Shown: positions 1-28,438, numbered from the stretch's first letter. The stretch: DNA of 64,000 nt from Chamaea fasciata (GCA_029207755.1 JARCOQ010000003.1:92520646-92584645), one strand, 5' to 3'. Notes: generated by a model not told the origin, from the letters alone. A program made the numbers and translations.

Positions 1-9142
<9,142 letters not shown>

Positions 9143-10744
9143 TGATCTTTATGGTTAGACAGGAAAAACAAAATTTTAGTTGTTATTATTTTAAAAGATA
9201 TGTTTGGTATATATTATTTAGAATTTTTAAATCTGTAGATTATTTAATAAATAGGTTGTAAATTTTAAAATTGAAATTGTTTTGAGCTGGAATCTTTGTT
9301 CTATTGATGTAAAAACCTGAGAAGAAGTTATTTGCCAAAGGTCACATAGCTAACAACCCTCTCCATTCCATTCAATGGTACTGTTACCAATTAATACTAT
9401 TAGTATTCACTGTCTTGTTTTTCCAGGCCAATATAGCATTTATTTACATAAACACATATATATACTCTTATAGTTAGATCATACCCTTGGAGTCCTTGGA
9501 CAGTGAGGAAGATTCTGAACACCTGAATTAGGCTGATGCTCATAAAGCATGCCCACAAAGAAATCATGATTCTGTCATCTGTAGAATTTTGTTCTGTCAC
9601 ATAGTCTTACAAGTATGGAATATTCTCATACCACACCCACCTAGTGTTAGTTTCCTTCTGAGAAGTCAAAAATAATTGTGATTGTCAAGTTATAGAAATG
9701 ACAAAAAAGTCAAATACAAAGCCATGTGATTTATCTTCTATATATCCTCCAGTACTCTTTGTTCTGGTTCGGTTTAGCATGTTTTTCCTTGCCATAACAA
9801 GCTTTTCCTGACTAACAGCATTTTCTGCCCTGAAACTAGTAGTTGAATCTTACATTGTTTGAGGACTGTATAACATGTTCTTCTAGAGGCAGTGTAGCTT
9901 ACTCAACAAGTGCATGGTTTTATTACTCATTTCTTCTATTCTTCCCTTTCTTCCTTAGCCCAGTAGGACTGTTTTGTCTACTCCAAAATAAATGGGAATG
10001 GGATGAGGAGGGCATGATACAAAAGAAACTTCTGTTTTTTGCTTAATTCTGAACATCTCTTGTTAAAATCAGTTCATTTTAGATAAGTTGCATGCTTTCT
10101 ATTTCTCCTACTTGCAATTTGTCAGCTGTCAACAAACATATGATCATGACTTCCTCAATGACAGTGTAAAATTTTATCCTATTATGTAAACATAGGAAAA
10201 GTAATTCACTTAAAACCAGGGCAAGGTATTATGAAATAGTACATTTTTGCATTACATGGACCTTATAATATTTTTTAAGCGCTGAAGATTGTTTTACTAG
10301 TATTCTCAAAATGAAAGAAAATTTAAAAAAATTATTATTCATTGAAATTCAGAAACTTTTAGTAGTATTTTCCAAGTACTTTTAGAAAAAATCCAGAAAA
10401 AATATTAAATTCTCAACAATAGTAATAATTTGATGAGACTTTTCATAGCTATGTTATTAGTCTAATAGTTATAATAGTAGAGCAAAAAGTCAGAACCAAG
10501 AAAGAAATACAGTTAAATTAACTGGTATTTGTGTCATTCTGCTTTCAAATAAAAATATATAACTAGTATTTATCTCCTTTCACAAAAAAACCTGTAGTTA
10601 TGGGTATATTTGCACAACCAAAGGCAGTACATTCATCCAGTTTTATGCTTCCCATGAGTGAGAAGCAAAGCAATTTCTTCTGTAAAGACAACTTATACAG
10701 TTCATTTTTATGTTTAACTCCTTAACTACAGAGACAGTATTTTA

Positions 10745-10792
10745 GTGTGTGTATATGTGTGTGTGTTGTGTGTGCGTGTATGCATGTATGTT
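10745..10792. repeat. GT-rich imperfect dinucleotide repeat
   Basis: Imperfect alternating TG tract with interruptions (ATA, TTG, GC, CA steps). A degraded microsatellite. Confidence 0.8.
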
Positions 10793-11291
10793 GAAAATTT
10801 TGTTGGTTTAAAACATTTTAAAAACCTGACAAAACAATCCACTTCACTAAAAAATCAAGTGCTGAAAAAAATCGATTATTCTAAAAGGTATTTATGATTT
10901 ATTGGGATTTTTTTTCTAATGTGGAAAGTTGGTAACACAGTTGAGTTCGATTTTAAAGTGATTAGGATCTACCAGCTAAGCTCACTCTAATGAATTTATA
11001 ATTGACTTGACTTATGTTCTGTTTTCTATCTACTTCCTTTTCTTCATTGTACAAACAGATATGGAACTTTTCTTCTTTAAAAATTTAGTGTCTTGCATGT
11101 GTTTATTTTTTCTTCACAAAGCAGAAACTTTTTCTGTTGCCTCTGAGATCATAGATTGTACTAGCCATTTCCACTGAGATCTAGCAATTCTATAATCATC
11201 ATACATTATAACTTCATATTTTTGAGCTAAAATATCTTCCTCAGCATCATTTAGAAATCATAGGAAATTGTACACTCAATTAGATAGCCAT

Positions 11292-11385
11292 AATCTATGA
11301 ACTTCAGAAAGTATTGTTTCAGTGTATGCTCTGTTCCAAAATCTATGAACTTCAGAAAATATTGTTTCAGTGTATTTTCTGTTCT
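11292..11385. repeat. 48-bp tandem duplication, two copies
   Basis: Two adjacent units start at 11292 and 11340, each beginning AATCTATGAACTTCAGAAA. The second copy differs at only a few positions (a G/A change after the GAAA, and GC against TT before CTGTTC). It is intronic and noncoding; a local segmental duplication of fairly recent origin. Confidence 0.88.
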
Positions 11386-12631
11386 TCTCTTGCCCACTGA
11401 AAGAAAATGTCAGTGGTTTACAACTGAGTAATTTTATTGTCTGCTTTATTTTTTATCATACAAATATGCTGGTTTTGATAGCTGACTTTTCCTGTTCCAC
11501 ATTTGTTGCTCTTGATACTTAATTATCTTCTCTGGTGGATTATCTCTGGATTTTCCTACTCTTTTTAATATTATATTTCTCAATTACTCTCTCTTCCTCT
11601 TAGACTATCTGCAATTTTTGCATCTTGACTTAAAAAAATAATACTTACTCCAATGTTACTCTTTTCCTTATCCTTTCCTCCCTATTAGAAGTGTTGTTTT
11701 TCCTTTCGGTAAATCAAATGCCATACAAGTCTTAGCTTGATTTGTCTGGATGATGGAATTTAGCATTGTTTAATTGTCTGGCAGTCAACCCTATGTCTTT
11801 GTTATGTGATTTTGAAACCATTGGCCAATTTCAGTCAAACTTCACACTTCTGAAATAAAGCCTTTGTTGAGAAAAAAGATACAGCATTACTCGGTAGATA
11901 CCAACTCAGTTGGGCTTGCTGGCTACCCAGTCAGAATAATCTGTGTCACAACTGAATTTAATAGGCAATATCTTCCCTAACTGCTATTCATGGGGTATAA
12001 ATGTGGAAGGGAAATAGAATATGAGAGCTTGGTATTGGTGTCACATTCAAAATCTTCTTATGGGAAAAAAGAATACTGGTATATATGGAAAGCTAAGAAT
12101 TTATTTTTAGTCTAATTGATGCTCACACAGTTATGTTGTTCACTTTTGTCATTTCTAGAATTGAATTTACAAAGCAAAGCAAATGGAGCTGAGCTTCTGA
12201 CATCTTTATACATTTAACCAGATGATTTTTTTCAGACTGCTTCTAAATGATCTCATTGTAGGATGTCCTAATGTACTATAATCAGTTAAAAAAAGTTATA
12301 TAAATAGAAAAAGCATTACTTTTCTAATACTGAAATAAATTTAATTTACCCTTAAACAAAAAATAAAAGTGGGCAGAAAGAATCCAGATTTACAGTCACA
12401 TTTGCCAAATCCATTCTAGTTGTCTTAGTGAATGTGTTGCATATTAGGAGTGCACACAAACTTGCATATCTTAATTCTTTTTAAAATGTATTTAAATTAC
12501 ATTAAAAGGGATTTAAGATTAAATTCAGGGGTTTTGCTATATGGTACTAAATTCAGTTCAATTCAAGGACTGATTTTTTTAGGTGAAAATAATTGCTAAC
12601 CAGAATACAATACAGAAGGGCAATAAGATAG

Positions 12632-12636
<5 letters not shown>

Positions 12637-12676
<40 letters not shown>
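12637..12676. repeat. poly-T run, 40 nt
   Basis: Uninterrupted T run, the longest homopolymer in the window. It could be the 5' face of an antisense retroposon tail, but no element body or target duplication was recognised next to it. Confidence 0.95.
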
Positions 12677-12677
<1 letters not shown>

Positions 12678-14534
12678 TGCAAGGTAAATAACTTTTTTGT
12701 AGATACCAATCTAAAAATAATTGGAGATGGGTGATGGCTATGCTTATTCAATCAAGCTTGCATGCTATAAAAAAAAATGAAGTTTTCTAGAGATCTTAGC
12801 ATTTTATGAAGAATAAGGTTTTTTGATAATCCCTACTCTCAAAGGAAAACAAAGAATATGAATGTTGTAGAGTGAATTACGAAACTAACAATGCTATTTC
12901 TCAATTTTTCTACTGATTTCTGAAGGCAGAAAAATGTTTATGAGACTGAATCTTAATATACCTTAGGATTGTACTCTGAACATATTATTTTTGGGATGAA
13001 GAAATGTGAATGCACACTGAGAACCGTAAAATATTTTCTACTCATACTTGTAGGGATCTAGTGCCAGTCCTTAAGCCTGTGAATTCTTACAGGACAGGAT
13101 TTGAAAATATAATCTAAATCACTTAGGTACTATGTATTTCTGAATGCATTAAAAAGCTTTGTCTCCTTAGCAGAACCCTGGGGAAATTACAGCTCTCAGT
13201 ACCATTGCTGATCAGATCCTTATTGTTTTATGCTCTGATATTTTGATGTTCTCTTTCCCCTTCAGCTTTTCAATTGCAATGCATAGGGAATGGTGGGTAT
13301 TCCATTATGTTAAAGATGGATTGCTAAATTTCTGTGTGTTGTGGAACCTTTTGTTTCACTCGTAGCAAGAAAGAAGTTCATAGTGATTGCATGTTGAACT
13401 ACGGGAAGAAATTAGAAAATTTTTTTCAACATAATAAAAGGACTTTAAAAGTGCCTGCTTTTTTAAAGAGTTACATTTAAATTTATTTACATTTTCTTCT
13501 ACTATTGAAATATTGTACTATTTAGTTAAAAAAGAGATGCATTGAGAAAGACTGTCTCTTGTTGTAAGTGTTGTGGTTTCGTCACCTATGTAAAACAGCA
13601 GAGAGGAAGCAACCAGAAATATTTGGAAGAATACTTCTATATCTCATTTGAGTGGTGATCTTGAGGTTCTGAGACACCCATATATGTCAAGTCTCAATAT
13701 CTGAGATATAAACAGTCTCTGTACACTAGGGTCAGAGAAGGGCAGTCATGGAAGTTTGATTGGCAAGCTGTTATGGCAGGTCAGAAAAAAGAAATAGCTT
13801 TTATGACCTTTGAGAGATTCATAACAGAATTTAGAACACAGAAAAACTCAGTCTAGTGGATCATAAGACATATTTGTGGGTTTTAATTCCTGTCCATATT
13901 AATGTTACCTCAGCTTTTAATATTTCTGGAAAATCTTTTTTCTTCCACATATCTTTCCCTGTAGGACTAGAGCTTCTTTAAGGGAAAGAGAATAAATGTT
14001 TGATTTTGTAGTATTTTTACTGTGTAAGTCCTAGTTCTTATTATTGGAACTATAAGACTATTTTCAGTCTGCTCTGAATTTCAATGTAAGATAAAGCTGA
14101 ATATGAAGTAAGAATCTTACTCTCATATATTGGAGAGTTTGAGAAATATGTTCCAGAAAATACACAGAAAAAAGTTCTAATTGCCTTCCCTTTCTTCCAC
14201 AACACTCATGCACATACTAAACATGATTTAAACATGTTAAATCTGATGGCCTTTATCTGGAAAAAAGATGATTATGATGGAGCTTTTGAGTAAGGAATCA
14301 TGGAATGAAAAAGGGATTGTTGAAAAGATACTGTATATGTAAAATGGCTTCAAATTATTTCCTAAGGCAGGAATGCTAAAGGAAATAAAAGACAATCTTT
14401 TGAGGACCTTGTGGCAAATTATTTTCTAAATCATTAAGTTATGTTTTGTGATTATAGTCCTGAGTGGTGGCATCTGTAAAAATTATGTTCTTTGGTGCCT
14501 TCAACAATGAACTGAAGTTCCAGATTGCCAGTCC

Positions 14535-15118
14535 TATCCTGGGCTGCAGCACTCTGCATTCTGGGCTTTCATAAAGAGAGGCATGGCCAGCATATCAAAT
14601 GTGTTGATTCTCCCTCTGCTTCACTCTCTTGAGGCCCCACCTGGGGTGCTGCATTCTACTCTGGTGCTTCAAGCATGAGAAAGGCACGGCCCTGTTAAAG
14701 TGGATCCAGAGGAAGACTACAAAGTAAACAGCAGACTGGAGCACCTCTTCTGTGAAGAAAGTCTGAGACAGTTGAGAGTTGGGGTTCAGCCTAAATGAGA
14801 TGGTTTCAGGAAGTCCTTATTGTGGCCTTTCAGTATTTAAGAGGTTCTTTTTAAAAAGAGAGGCTTTTTACCACGGTCTTAAGTCAGAAGGGTCAGCAGT
14901 TTTAAATCAAAAGAGGGTAGATTTAAATTGGTCATAAGGAACATACGATGAGGGTGGTGAGACACTGAAACAAGAAAAGTTGTGAATTCCCAGTCCCTGA
15001 AAGTCTTCAAAGTCAGGTTAGATGGCACTTTAAGCAATCCTATCTACTGAAATATGTGCATGCCCGTGGCAGGGAAGTTGGAACTAGGTCAACTTTAAAG
15101 GGCCTTTCCAACAAAACT
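14535..15118 (+). mobile_element. CR1 LINE fragment, 3' end of ORF2 and 3' UTR, sense
   Basis: Degraded CR1 retroposon. The 5' part corresponds to the last stretch of the reverse-transcriptase ORF: readable remnants of the A-x-R-P-H-L-E-Y region, then G-G-A-T-C-C-A-G-A-G-G-A type sequence, then the L-R-G-D-L-I-A-A-F-Q-Y region. It is followed by CR1 3' UTR sequence with AAAGTCTTCAA and a terminal AAAGGGCCTTTCCAACA. Many substitutions and indels, so it is old and non-functional. Boundaries are approximate. Confidence 0.82.
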
Positions 15119-16204
15119 TATGGTGGGCCAGTCTAGTCTGAGAAGTGGATTTTTTAACTGAGTCAGTAGTTATACACACCATGATGCTGGAGGAATTTAC
15201 AAGAAGCCTAAATAAAAGTTTTAAGTGAGCTAATTGTGAGCTCTCCCAGCATTTGTGTGATGGCATGCTCAATTTTCTCCTAATAACATTTTTTTCTCTA
15301 AAATTTCCATGTTTAAATGTTACAGAAGTATGTGGTACTTGAAAAGCCAATAAGTCACCGTAGTGTTTATGTAAGATGGAAAATACATTTGAACCATAAC
15401 AACAAGGTAGCAAAGAATGAATTACATTTCTTTTGTGATGTACAAGCTTTTCTTATCAGCAGAAAATTTATCTGCACAAATAAATGCCAAATGTCTATAT
15501 GAGATAATTTTAAAATTCAAGTGTTTGACTGCTGCCAGTATTGGAATGAAATAATTTTCTCACACTTCCTTTACATTTTATTTCAGGCTCTCACTAGCGC
15601 TTTTGTCTGCAGTGAAATGGAATCTCAGTTTGTAAAGCTCAGTAGCAGACAGGTCTTTGGGCATGACACTCATAAAAAGAGCTTTCTATTGCAAGATGTG
15701 GCATCAGGATTTGTTGTCAGTATTTGTTAGTCACGACTACTGCTCTGTTAAATCACGTATTATTGCATATATCAAAAGAACAAAGAAGAACTTAATTAAT
15801 ATTTATACTAAAACTATGAAACCTATTTCCTGAGTGGCCTGTAAATCATAATATCATAGTCACATGGATCACCTGATCAATAATTTATGCGTCATCTATA
15901 GCATTTATAACAGAAAATATCAGCAGAGTATGTTAAAATTTTATGCCTTATTTTCTAAAATATCAAATAGCAAAACAAACAGTTTTACTTTGCTCATATG
16001 TGAGTGCTTTCACCCCTAACTAACTGACCTTCAAATTTATGGTGATCTGCTTTAGGCACAGGTTCTTCTCTTACTAAAACAAATACCAGAACAAACCCCC
16101 AGAATTTCTGTAAGTGTTTTGCTTGCCTTATATACAACAGGCAAAAAGGATATGCATCTCTCAATAAAGAGTAACAAGAATTTTAAAAGCTAGGCTTTAT
16201 TTTG

Positions 16205-17440
16205 TTCATTTACAATCTCGATGACTGTAAGGGATGATGTCTACAAATCTCTCGGTCTTGATGGGATTCATCCAAGAGTTCTCTAAGAGCTGGCTGATGT
16301 AATTGCAAAACCTCTCTCAATTTTTGAGTAGTCTTGGGAGTCTGGAGAGGTGCCAGCTGACTTGAAGCTGGTGAACATTGTTCCAGTTTTCAAGAACAGC
16401 GAGAAGGAGGACTCCAGAAAGTAAAGGTCTGTCATTCTCACTTCAGTGCCTGGTGAACCTATGGAGAAGCTTATCCTGGAAGGTACTGAAAAACACCAGA
16501 AAGACAATGCAGTCACTGGTCACAGCCAGCACAACTTCAGGAGGGGAAAGTCCTACTTATTAAACCTGATTTCCTTTTAAAACAAGACAATCCACTTAGT
16601 GAACCAAGGGAGGTCAGTTCATGTGACCTTGGATTTCAGCAAAGCTCTCGATACCATTTCTTAGAGGACCTTCTGGACAAAATGTCCAGCATTCAGCTGA
16701 ATAAACACATCATGTAAGCAACTGGCTCATGGGTCAGGCACAAAGGTTGACAATGACTGAATGACCTATCACTAGTGGGGTCCCAAAGGGCTCCACCTTA
16801 GGCCCTGTGCTCTCCCACATCTTTGTAGGTGCCCAGGAGACAGGACTGAAAGGGGTAATAAGAAAACTGTAAGATGAAAGAAAATTGGGAAGAGCTGTTG
16901 AAGGCACGGAGGCCCTGCAGAAAGATCTCAGCAAATTAAAAATTGGGCAATCACCAAACATAAGAAGCTCAATATGGGAAAGTGATGGATTTTGCATCTG
17001 CAGTGTGCCAGCCCTGGCAGTACAGACAGACTGGGGAATGAGATTCTGGAAAGCAGCGCCACAGAAAGGGACCTGGAGGTCCTGATAAATGACAAGTTAA
17101 ACATAAGTCAGCAGTGCCCTGGCAGCCAGGAGGGCCAACCCTGTCCTGGGGGCCATCAGGCCCAGCATGGCCAGCTGGGCAAGGGAAGGGATTGTCCCCT
17201 CTGCTCTGCACTGGGGCGGCCTCACCTCCAGCGCTGGGGGCAGTTTTGGGCACTACAATATAAGAAAGGTATTAAACTACTAGAGAGAGAGTCCAAAGGA
17301 GGGCAACAAAGATGGTGAAGGGCCTTGAAGGGAAGTTGTATGAGGAGCAGCTGAGGGCTCTTGGTCGGTTCAGCCTGGAGGAGACTGAAGAGAGACCTCA
17401 TTACAGTCTACAAATTCCTCACTCCCAGCTGACTGATGCC
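16205..17440 (+). mobile_element. CR1 LINE fragment with reverse-transcriptase remnants, sense
   Basis: About 1.2 kb of CR1 ORF2, broken by stops and frameshifts. Readable in order: L-D-G-I-H-P near 16258; S-W-E-S-G-E-V-P-A-D at about 16334; S-V-P-G-E-P-M-E-K at about 16443; H-S-Q-H near 16520; the D-F-S-K-A-L-D-T block near 16632; the T-S-G-V-P-K-G-S block near 16770; G-R-A-V-E-G-T-E-A-L-Q near 16887; A-T-E-R-D-L-E-V-L near 17060; and H-L-Q-R-W-G-Q-F-W-A near 17225. The catalytic F-A-D-D box is not readable: that region carries a frameshift and stops. Ends are approximate. Short ORFs here are pieces of this element, not genes. Confidence 0.92.
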
Positions 17441-17496
17441 AGAACCCCCTTCCTGAACCCAGATCAGCCACCCTTCTAGGAAACTACTCTGAGTTT

Positions 17497-17578
17497 ATAT
17501 GCCAGGAATGATGGTCTGTGGTATGAAACATCCCTTTGGTCAGTTCAGATCACCTATCCCAGCTATGCTCTCTCCCAT
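17497..17578 (-). mobile_element. Avian ERV LTR fragment, antisense
   Basis: A short block containing ACATCCCTTTGGTCAGTT, followed by sequence like ATCCCAGCTATGCTCTCTCCC. The same block occurs in the LTRs at 31827-32397 and 42750-43334, in the same orientation. Only this internal piece survives, directly after the CR1 fragment. Confidence 0.75.
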
Positions 17579-19779
17579 TATGGGTTGTTTTTATTTTGTT
17601 TTGGTTTTTTGGTGGTTTGTTTTGTTTTTTGTTTTCCTTTTTTGTGTACCACTTCACTGGCAGAGCATGAGACAAATTTTTAAAAATGTGAAGAAATTAA
17701 CTCTTCCCTAGCAGAAACCAGGAAAATGCCCATTTCTTTTTCCATACAATTTTTGCCATGGCAAGTTTCAATACTCCCTAATATCCCATCACCTTCCCTA
17801 TTTCTCATTTTTGATACATATACACGCAATCATCACTTTCTTAGTCTGTGGAACACCTCTGTCAAATCTGTCAGGATTTCCTCTCTGACCTGAGTGGTTC
17901 CTGTGTTATCTTTTTATGCAGATCAGTGAGAGAGGGTTTTTTCCCCCCTGAAACTAATTTTTAGTACTAACTTTAAAAATTCTGAGACTGTGTTAAGTAC
18001 TTTCAAAACTAATATAAGAATACTATATTGTAACAAGTTAACCAATAAGGAATGATGATATTCATCTCCTCAAAAGATTCTACAATCAAACTTTAAAATT
18101 CCAGTACTTACTGTCATTGTTCCAAAACACTGTTGTTGTAACTGTTGCATGCATTTTAAACATGCATTGCTGCATCTTAAAAAAAAAAAAAAATCTGTGA
18201 GATCCTCTGACCTTCTGGAATATTTTTCTATTCTACTTTTAATATAATTTGCTAAATAGATTTTTATATATTTTAAAATTTCAGTCTTAATACAGGACCC
18301 TTCAGAGTCCTGTTCTCTTAAATAATCTTTATACAACTCTATTTTGTATAAAGATGTTGATAATAACAGTATTATCAGTATTAGAACTACACAAATGATA
18401 GCAGGAGTATTAATGACATTAAAAGTTAAGGAGCTGATACTAGATTTATCACAAAATTTAATGAATCACAATTTAGAGAAAATAAACTTTTTTGTATTTC
18501 CTTTCAGTACCAATTAATTTTTATTCTTAGGGTTTGAATTTATTTTCTTATTTTTTTGTTATTTGAGAGAAGAGGGATCTGATTTTTTAGAGGATTTCAG
18601 AATATTTCTAGTACCTCTACATCTTTTCCAATTTTCTAATCTTGCAAAGACGGAATTCTGGATTCACTGAAGGAATTAGGGAAAAGAAGAAGCTGTCTCA
18701 AGTAAATTTTTTTATTGCGCAGCACAACTGTAATTAGAAATGACTAAAAATCCTGTTGGCAGTAGTTATACTTCAGTGAAGCAGTTAAGTACAAACTTTA
18801 AGTTAGCACATAAGCATATCTAAAATATATGTTTAGGTTAATCTTGCTGAAGTGACTTGTTTAAGTAATCTATTTCAGAATAATAACTACACACTTCTAG
18901 GATGAATATGTCTTATTGTAAAGGTTAACTTTGAAAAAAGTAACAAAATACTTAATTCGAGAATATGTTCATCATATTCTCTTGCTGTATTTTTAGAGCT
19001 TGAACTTAACAACACGTGGATAAAGATCACATTGGATTATTCTTGTTAGAACTTTCTTAGAGAAGTATTCCTTAACTGGAAATTGAGTGCTCAGAAAGAC
19101 CAGGGTACTCATGTTTTTAACACTTATTTCTTAAATGGCAATTACTTCCCAATCTATGTGAAGTTGTTTGCAAATAATTCTGCATAACAGAACATAAACA
19201 ATTCATACATAACAGTCTTTTTATTGCTTCATATGTAACTGCTTACATTATATCTTAGTAAATATTATTGATGAAAGCTCCTTCTTAATTTTCATCAATC
19301 TGATTTTTTATGAAATAAATATATTTGATTGAATAGTAATTTGATGTCCTCGAAAACACAGAACCAAACATGAAATGTGATGAATGGTTAGGGCAATTTT
19401 TTGCATAGTGATGTAGCTAAAAGGACCTTTCCCTTCATAGCCATTTGTATTTTTTTTAGATCTTTATAGTGCTCTGTTGTGTTAAAGTCATTCATTAGTT
19501 CTTTTAATTTCTCTAGTTAAGGTGATTTTTGGACATTGTTTAGCATATATTAAAATACAATGGATTGTGAAAATCTTGTATTTCATAAAGTTTTAAGGAA
19601 TGAATGACTTTGTTGTACATTACTAAAACATTTTCATATGGTCCAAAGGGATGATTTATTCTTGTTATGGGTTAATCTCTGAATTACTGGAGCTTGACAT
19701 TCCAGTGTTTACCTATTATTGAATGCATTACAGATTTTATGTCAATGTATTAACACTTCCTGTGTTAAGAGCTGATTAA

Positions 19780-25873
<6,094 letters not shown>

Positions 25874-26019
25874 GGATGGTCCTGACCATAATTCGCCGCA
25901 GCTAGGAGTTTTCAGTGGGAACACAGCTCTGGAAACAGCTTACAGTTCTACCAATCAAGTCCTCCTCAAATTTCATAGTGATTTTTCAACAGGAGGATTC
26001 TTTGTCCTCAATTTTCATG
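25874..26019 (+). CDS. CSMD1: CSMD1 exon: C-terminal part of CUB13
   Basis: A 146-bp exon, phase 2 to phase 1, about 48 residues completing CUB13. It runs D-G-P-D-H-N-S-P-Q-L-G-V-F-S-G-N, then Y-S-S-T-N-Q-V-L-L-K-F-H-S-D-F-S and G-F-F-V-L-N-F-H. The Asp in H-S-D-F-S is the third expected calcium ligand. No cysteine, so this is again a two-cysteine CUB. The donor is GTCAGT at 26020, and the terminal G completes Ala with CT of the next exon. Together with the preceding exon it makes a 324-bp in-frame unit. Identity to the human CSMD1 counterpart is very high from memory. Confidence 0.97.
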
Positions 26020-26412
26020 GTCAGTTTTCTTTATATAATTACCATGTAGTAACCACACTCATTTAGTGAATTTAAAAAATATTTCTTAACTTTGTGGTTT
26101 ACTGATTAACCAGGACTCATGGATTTGCTATTTTGTTTTATGTGGGTCTGTATGGTTGTTTGTTTATTTGTTGTTTTGGGGTTTTTTTAGTTGTGTAGGG
26201 GTTTTTGTTTTTTTTTTTTTTAATAACAGTACTTAAGAGGTTTTTTAAATTAAGTATTAAAAAAGCCTAAGAATGTTAATATGGGGCTTTTATTAAACTG
26301 TGTTCTATCTTTAATGCTAAACTTTGCCATCTAATATTAAGCTCTTACTCTTAATTACTTTGGCCTATTTATTAAATAAAATTTAACTTTCTTTACTAAA
26401 ATTATTCTCCAG

Positions 26413-26439
26413 CTGACCATGCCTAGGGGTCATGGTCAG
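26413..26439. repeat. 9-bp inverted repeat with 9-nt loop
   Basis: CTGACCATG at 26413-26421 is exactly complementary to CATGGTCAG at 26431-26439, with a 9-nt spacer. Short intronic palindrome with no assigned role. Confidence 0.8.
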
Positions 26440-27145
26440 AAAAGTTTCTGGGATGCTATGGTAGGGTTGAACAATAGCATAAAGACTGATATGCAGGAAA
26501 ACACTTTGATCAAAGTTACATTCAGCGCTAAAGATGGCAAAAATTAGGGATCTAACTCAGAAATGAAAAGCTGAACTATAATTCTAGTTCTAGTTTGGTC
26601 TAGTTCTAGTTGTAAGTCACCCAAAATGTGTATAATAAGTAGAAGATTCTTAGCCTTCCGGGCTCTAAATCAAAAATGCACAATGAATTAATTCAAAAAG
26701 ACCAAAGTGCGCATCACAGAAAGAGAGTACCTGAGATACGTGTTTACATGAGGAGGTCCGTGTGAAATTTTTACTCAGAATCTGAAATGTACTGTACTTT
26801 TGCCTGTACGTTTCTCCTGAAAAGAAGTCCTTATGCATGGTCACCCACTGCACTTAACCTGAGAAGCAGAAGCTAAAGTATATAGGACTATCAAGTTGTC
26901 CAGAGAATTTTGTTCTGATGGTAAATTAGTTCCATGAAGGGGAGAGTTTTTCTTTAGTACATGCACTCTCATCACTCTTTATTTCTGTTTTGAATTTTTT
27001 TAATCCAGAAAGGCCTTCTTCAGCTGTTGTAGGCATTCTATTCCATTTTAGAAACACAGTCATTTTAATGGTCACCTTTCTTATGAGATTGCTCACAATT
27101 TATTGAAAGAGTTTTGAACAGCAGACAAGAGACTTTGTTTAAAGA

Positions 27146-27325
27146 GTCATAGAATCATAGAATGTTTTAAATTTAAATTTAAAGAGACTTTAAAGATCAT
27201 CTAGTTTCAATCCCCCAGTCATGGACAGAAAAATCTTCCACTAGACCAGGTTTAGACCAGGTTTGTATGATTCCTGAGATCCACAACTTCCCTGGGCAGC
27301 CTGTGTCTCATCACACTCATGGCAT
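27146..27325 (-). mobile_element. CR1 LINE 3'-end fragment, antisense
   Basis: Begins with the repeated TCATAGAATCATAGAATG terminus of CR1 read on the complementary strand. It continues with AAAGATCATCTAGTTTCAAT, CTTCCACTAGACCAGG (partly duplicated) and a degraded ACTTCCCTGGGCAGCCTGTG. A 5'-truncated old copy only about 150 bp before the Sushi 13 acceptor. Confidence 0.88.
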
Positions 27326-27475
27326 GTAATGACATTTAACTTGAAAATGTTGTAACTGAGAGGCCATGAGGTACTGTGCAGCTCTCATAGTTTGGGAAGT
27401 GTGCATATGAAATGAATTTTCTATAAAATACTCCTTAACACACCAGTATTTATTTTTTTTTATTTAAATTTGCAG

Positions 27476-27556
27476 CTTATCAGCTCAGGAAGTGCCAGCC
27501 TCCACCCACAGTTCCACATGCAGATTTGTTTACAGAAGATGATGACTTTGAAATAG
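27476..27556 (+). CDS. CSMD1: CSMD1 exon: first third of Sushi 13
   Basis: An 81-bp exon, phase 1 to phase 1, 27 residues. It begins A-Y-Q-L-R-K-C with the first Sushi cysteine, then Q-P-P-P, and ends in an unusually acidic stretch T-E-D-D-D-F-E-I. The terminal G joins GA of the next exon to form Gly. The acceptor is TTTGCAG at 27475 and the donor is GTAAAA at 27557, a weak donor. It is separated from the exon completing the domain by only 136 bp. Human CSMD1 has a matching acidic segment in this Sushi as I recall. Confidence 0.96.
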   Translation, partial: LISSGSASLHPQFHMQICLQKMMTLK

Positions 27557-27874
<318 letters not shown>

Positions 27875-28438
27875 TGATGCTTAAAAGAAAATTTTCCATT
27901 TACATCTTTAATGTCTAAGAAATGTACATGTTTTTATATATTCAGCCCTAAGAATTTTATGTAGAAATTTTATTCTTTAGAACCAATAAAAAGTGGTTTT
28001 AACTATTTAACTCTACCATTACTTAAACACTGATTTTTAAAATTAATTTAAAATATTCTATATTGCTTCATATCAAATCAAGGATTTATTTTACTTTTGA
28101 AGAATACTAAAAATATGAATATAAATTAAGCTTTCAAAATAAAGCAAGAAATTATTCTCTGTGCTTTGACAAATATGGTGACATTGTATAACAGAGTCAC
28201 AGAAAAAAGCTCTTTTAAAATAATATGTGGCAAATTTAAATTCTTCAAAGTATTCAAAACCTTTCAACTATTTATATTGTATTTTTAATTACAGCATTTC
28301 AAACAAGTAACTAAAAAATTTAATATGAATGATGTTTAGATGCGCATTTTTATATAATGTCCTCATCCTCATAGAAAATGAGTTTATCTTGGAAATTTGT
28401 ATTCAGTCTTCCAAACTTTGTTTTTAAAAATGTGCTGT

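Larger units (their letters stand above)
26020..27475 (+). other. CSMD1: CSMD1 intron, 1,456 bp
   Basis: Contains a GTTT-rich low-complexity tract (about 26155-26222), a perfect 9-bp inverted repeat (26413-26439) and an antisense CR1 3'-end fragment (about 27146-27325). Donor GTCAGT, acceptor TTTGCAG. Confidence 0.88.

Noticed and set aside
16992..17318. A 108-codon ORF with Cys, Pro and Gly content on the + strand.
   Set aside because: It is a frame of the degraded CR1 ORF2, not a host gene.
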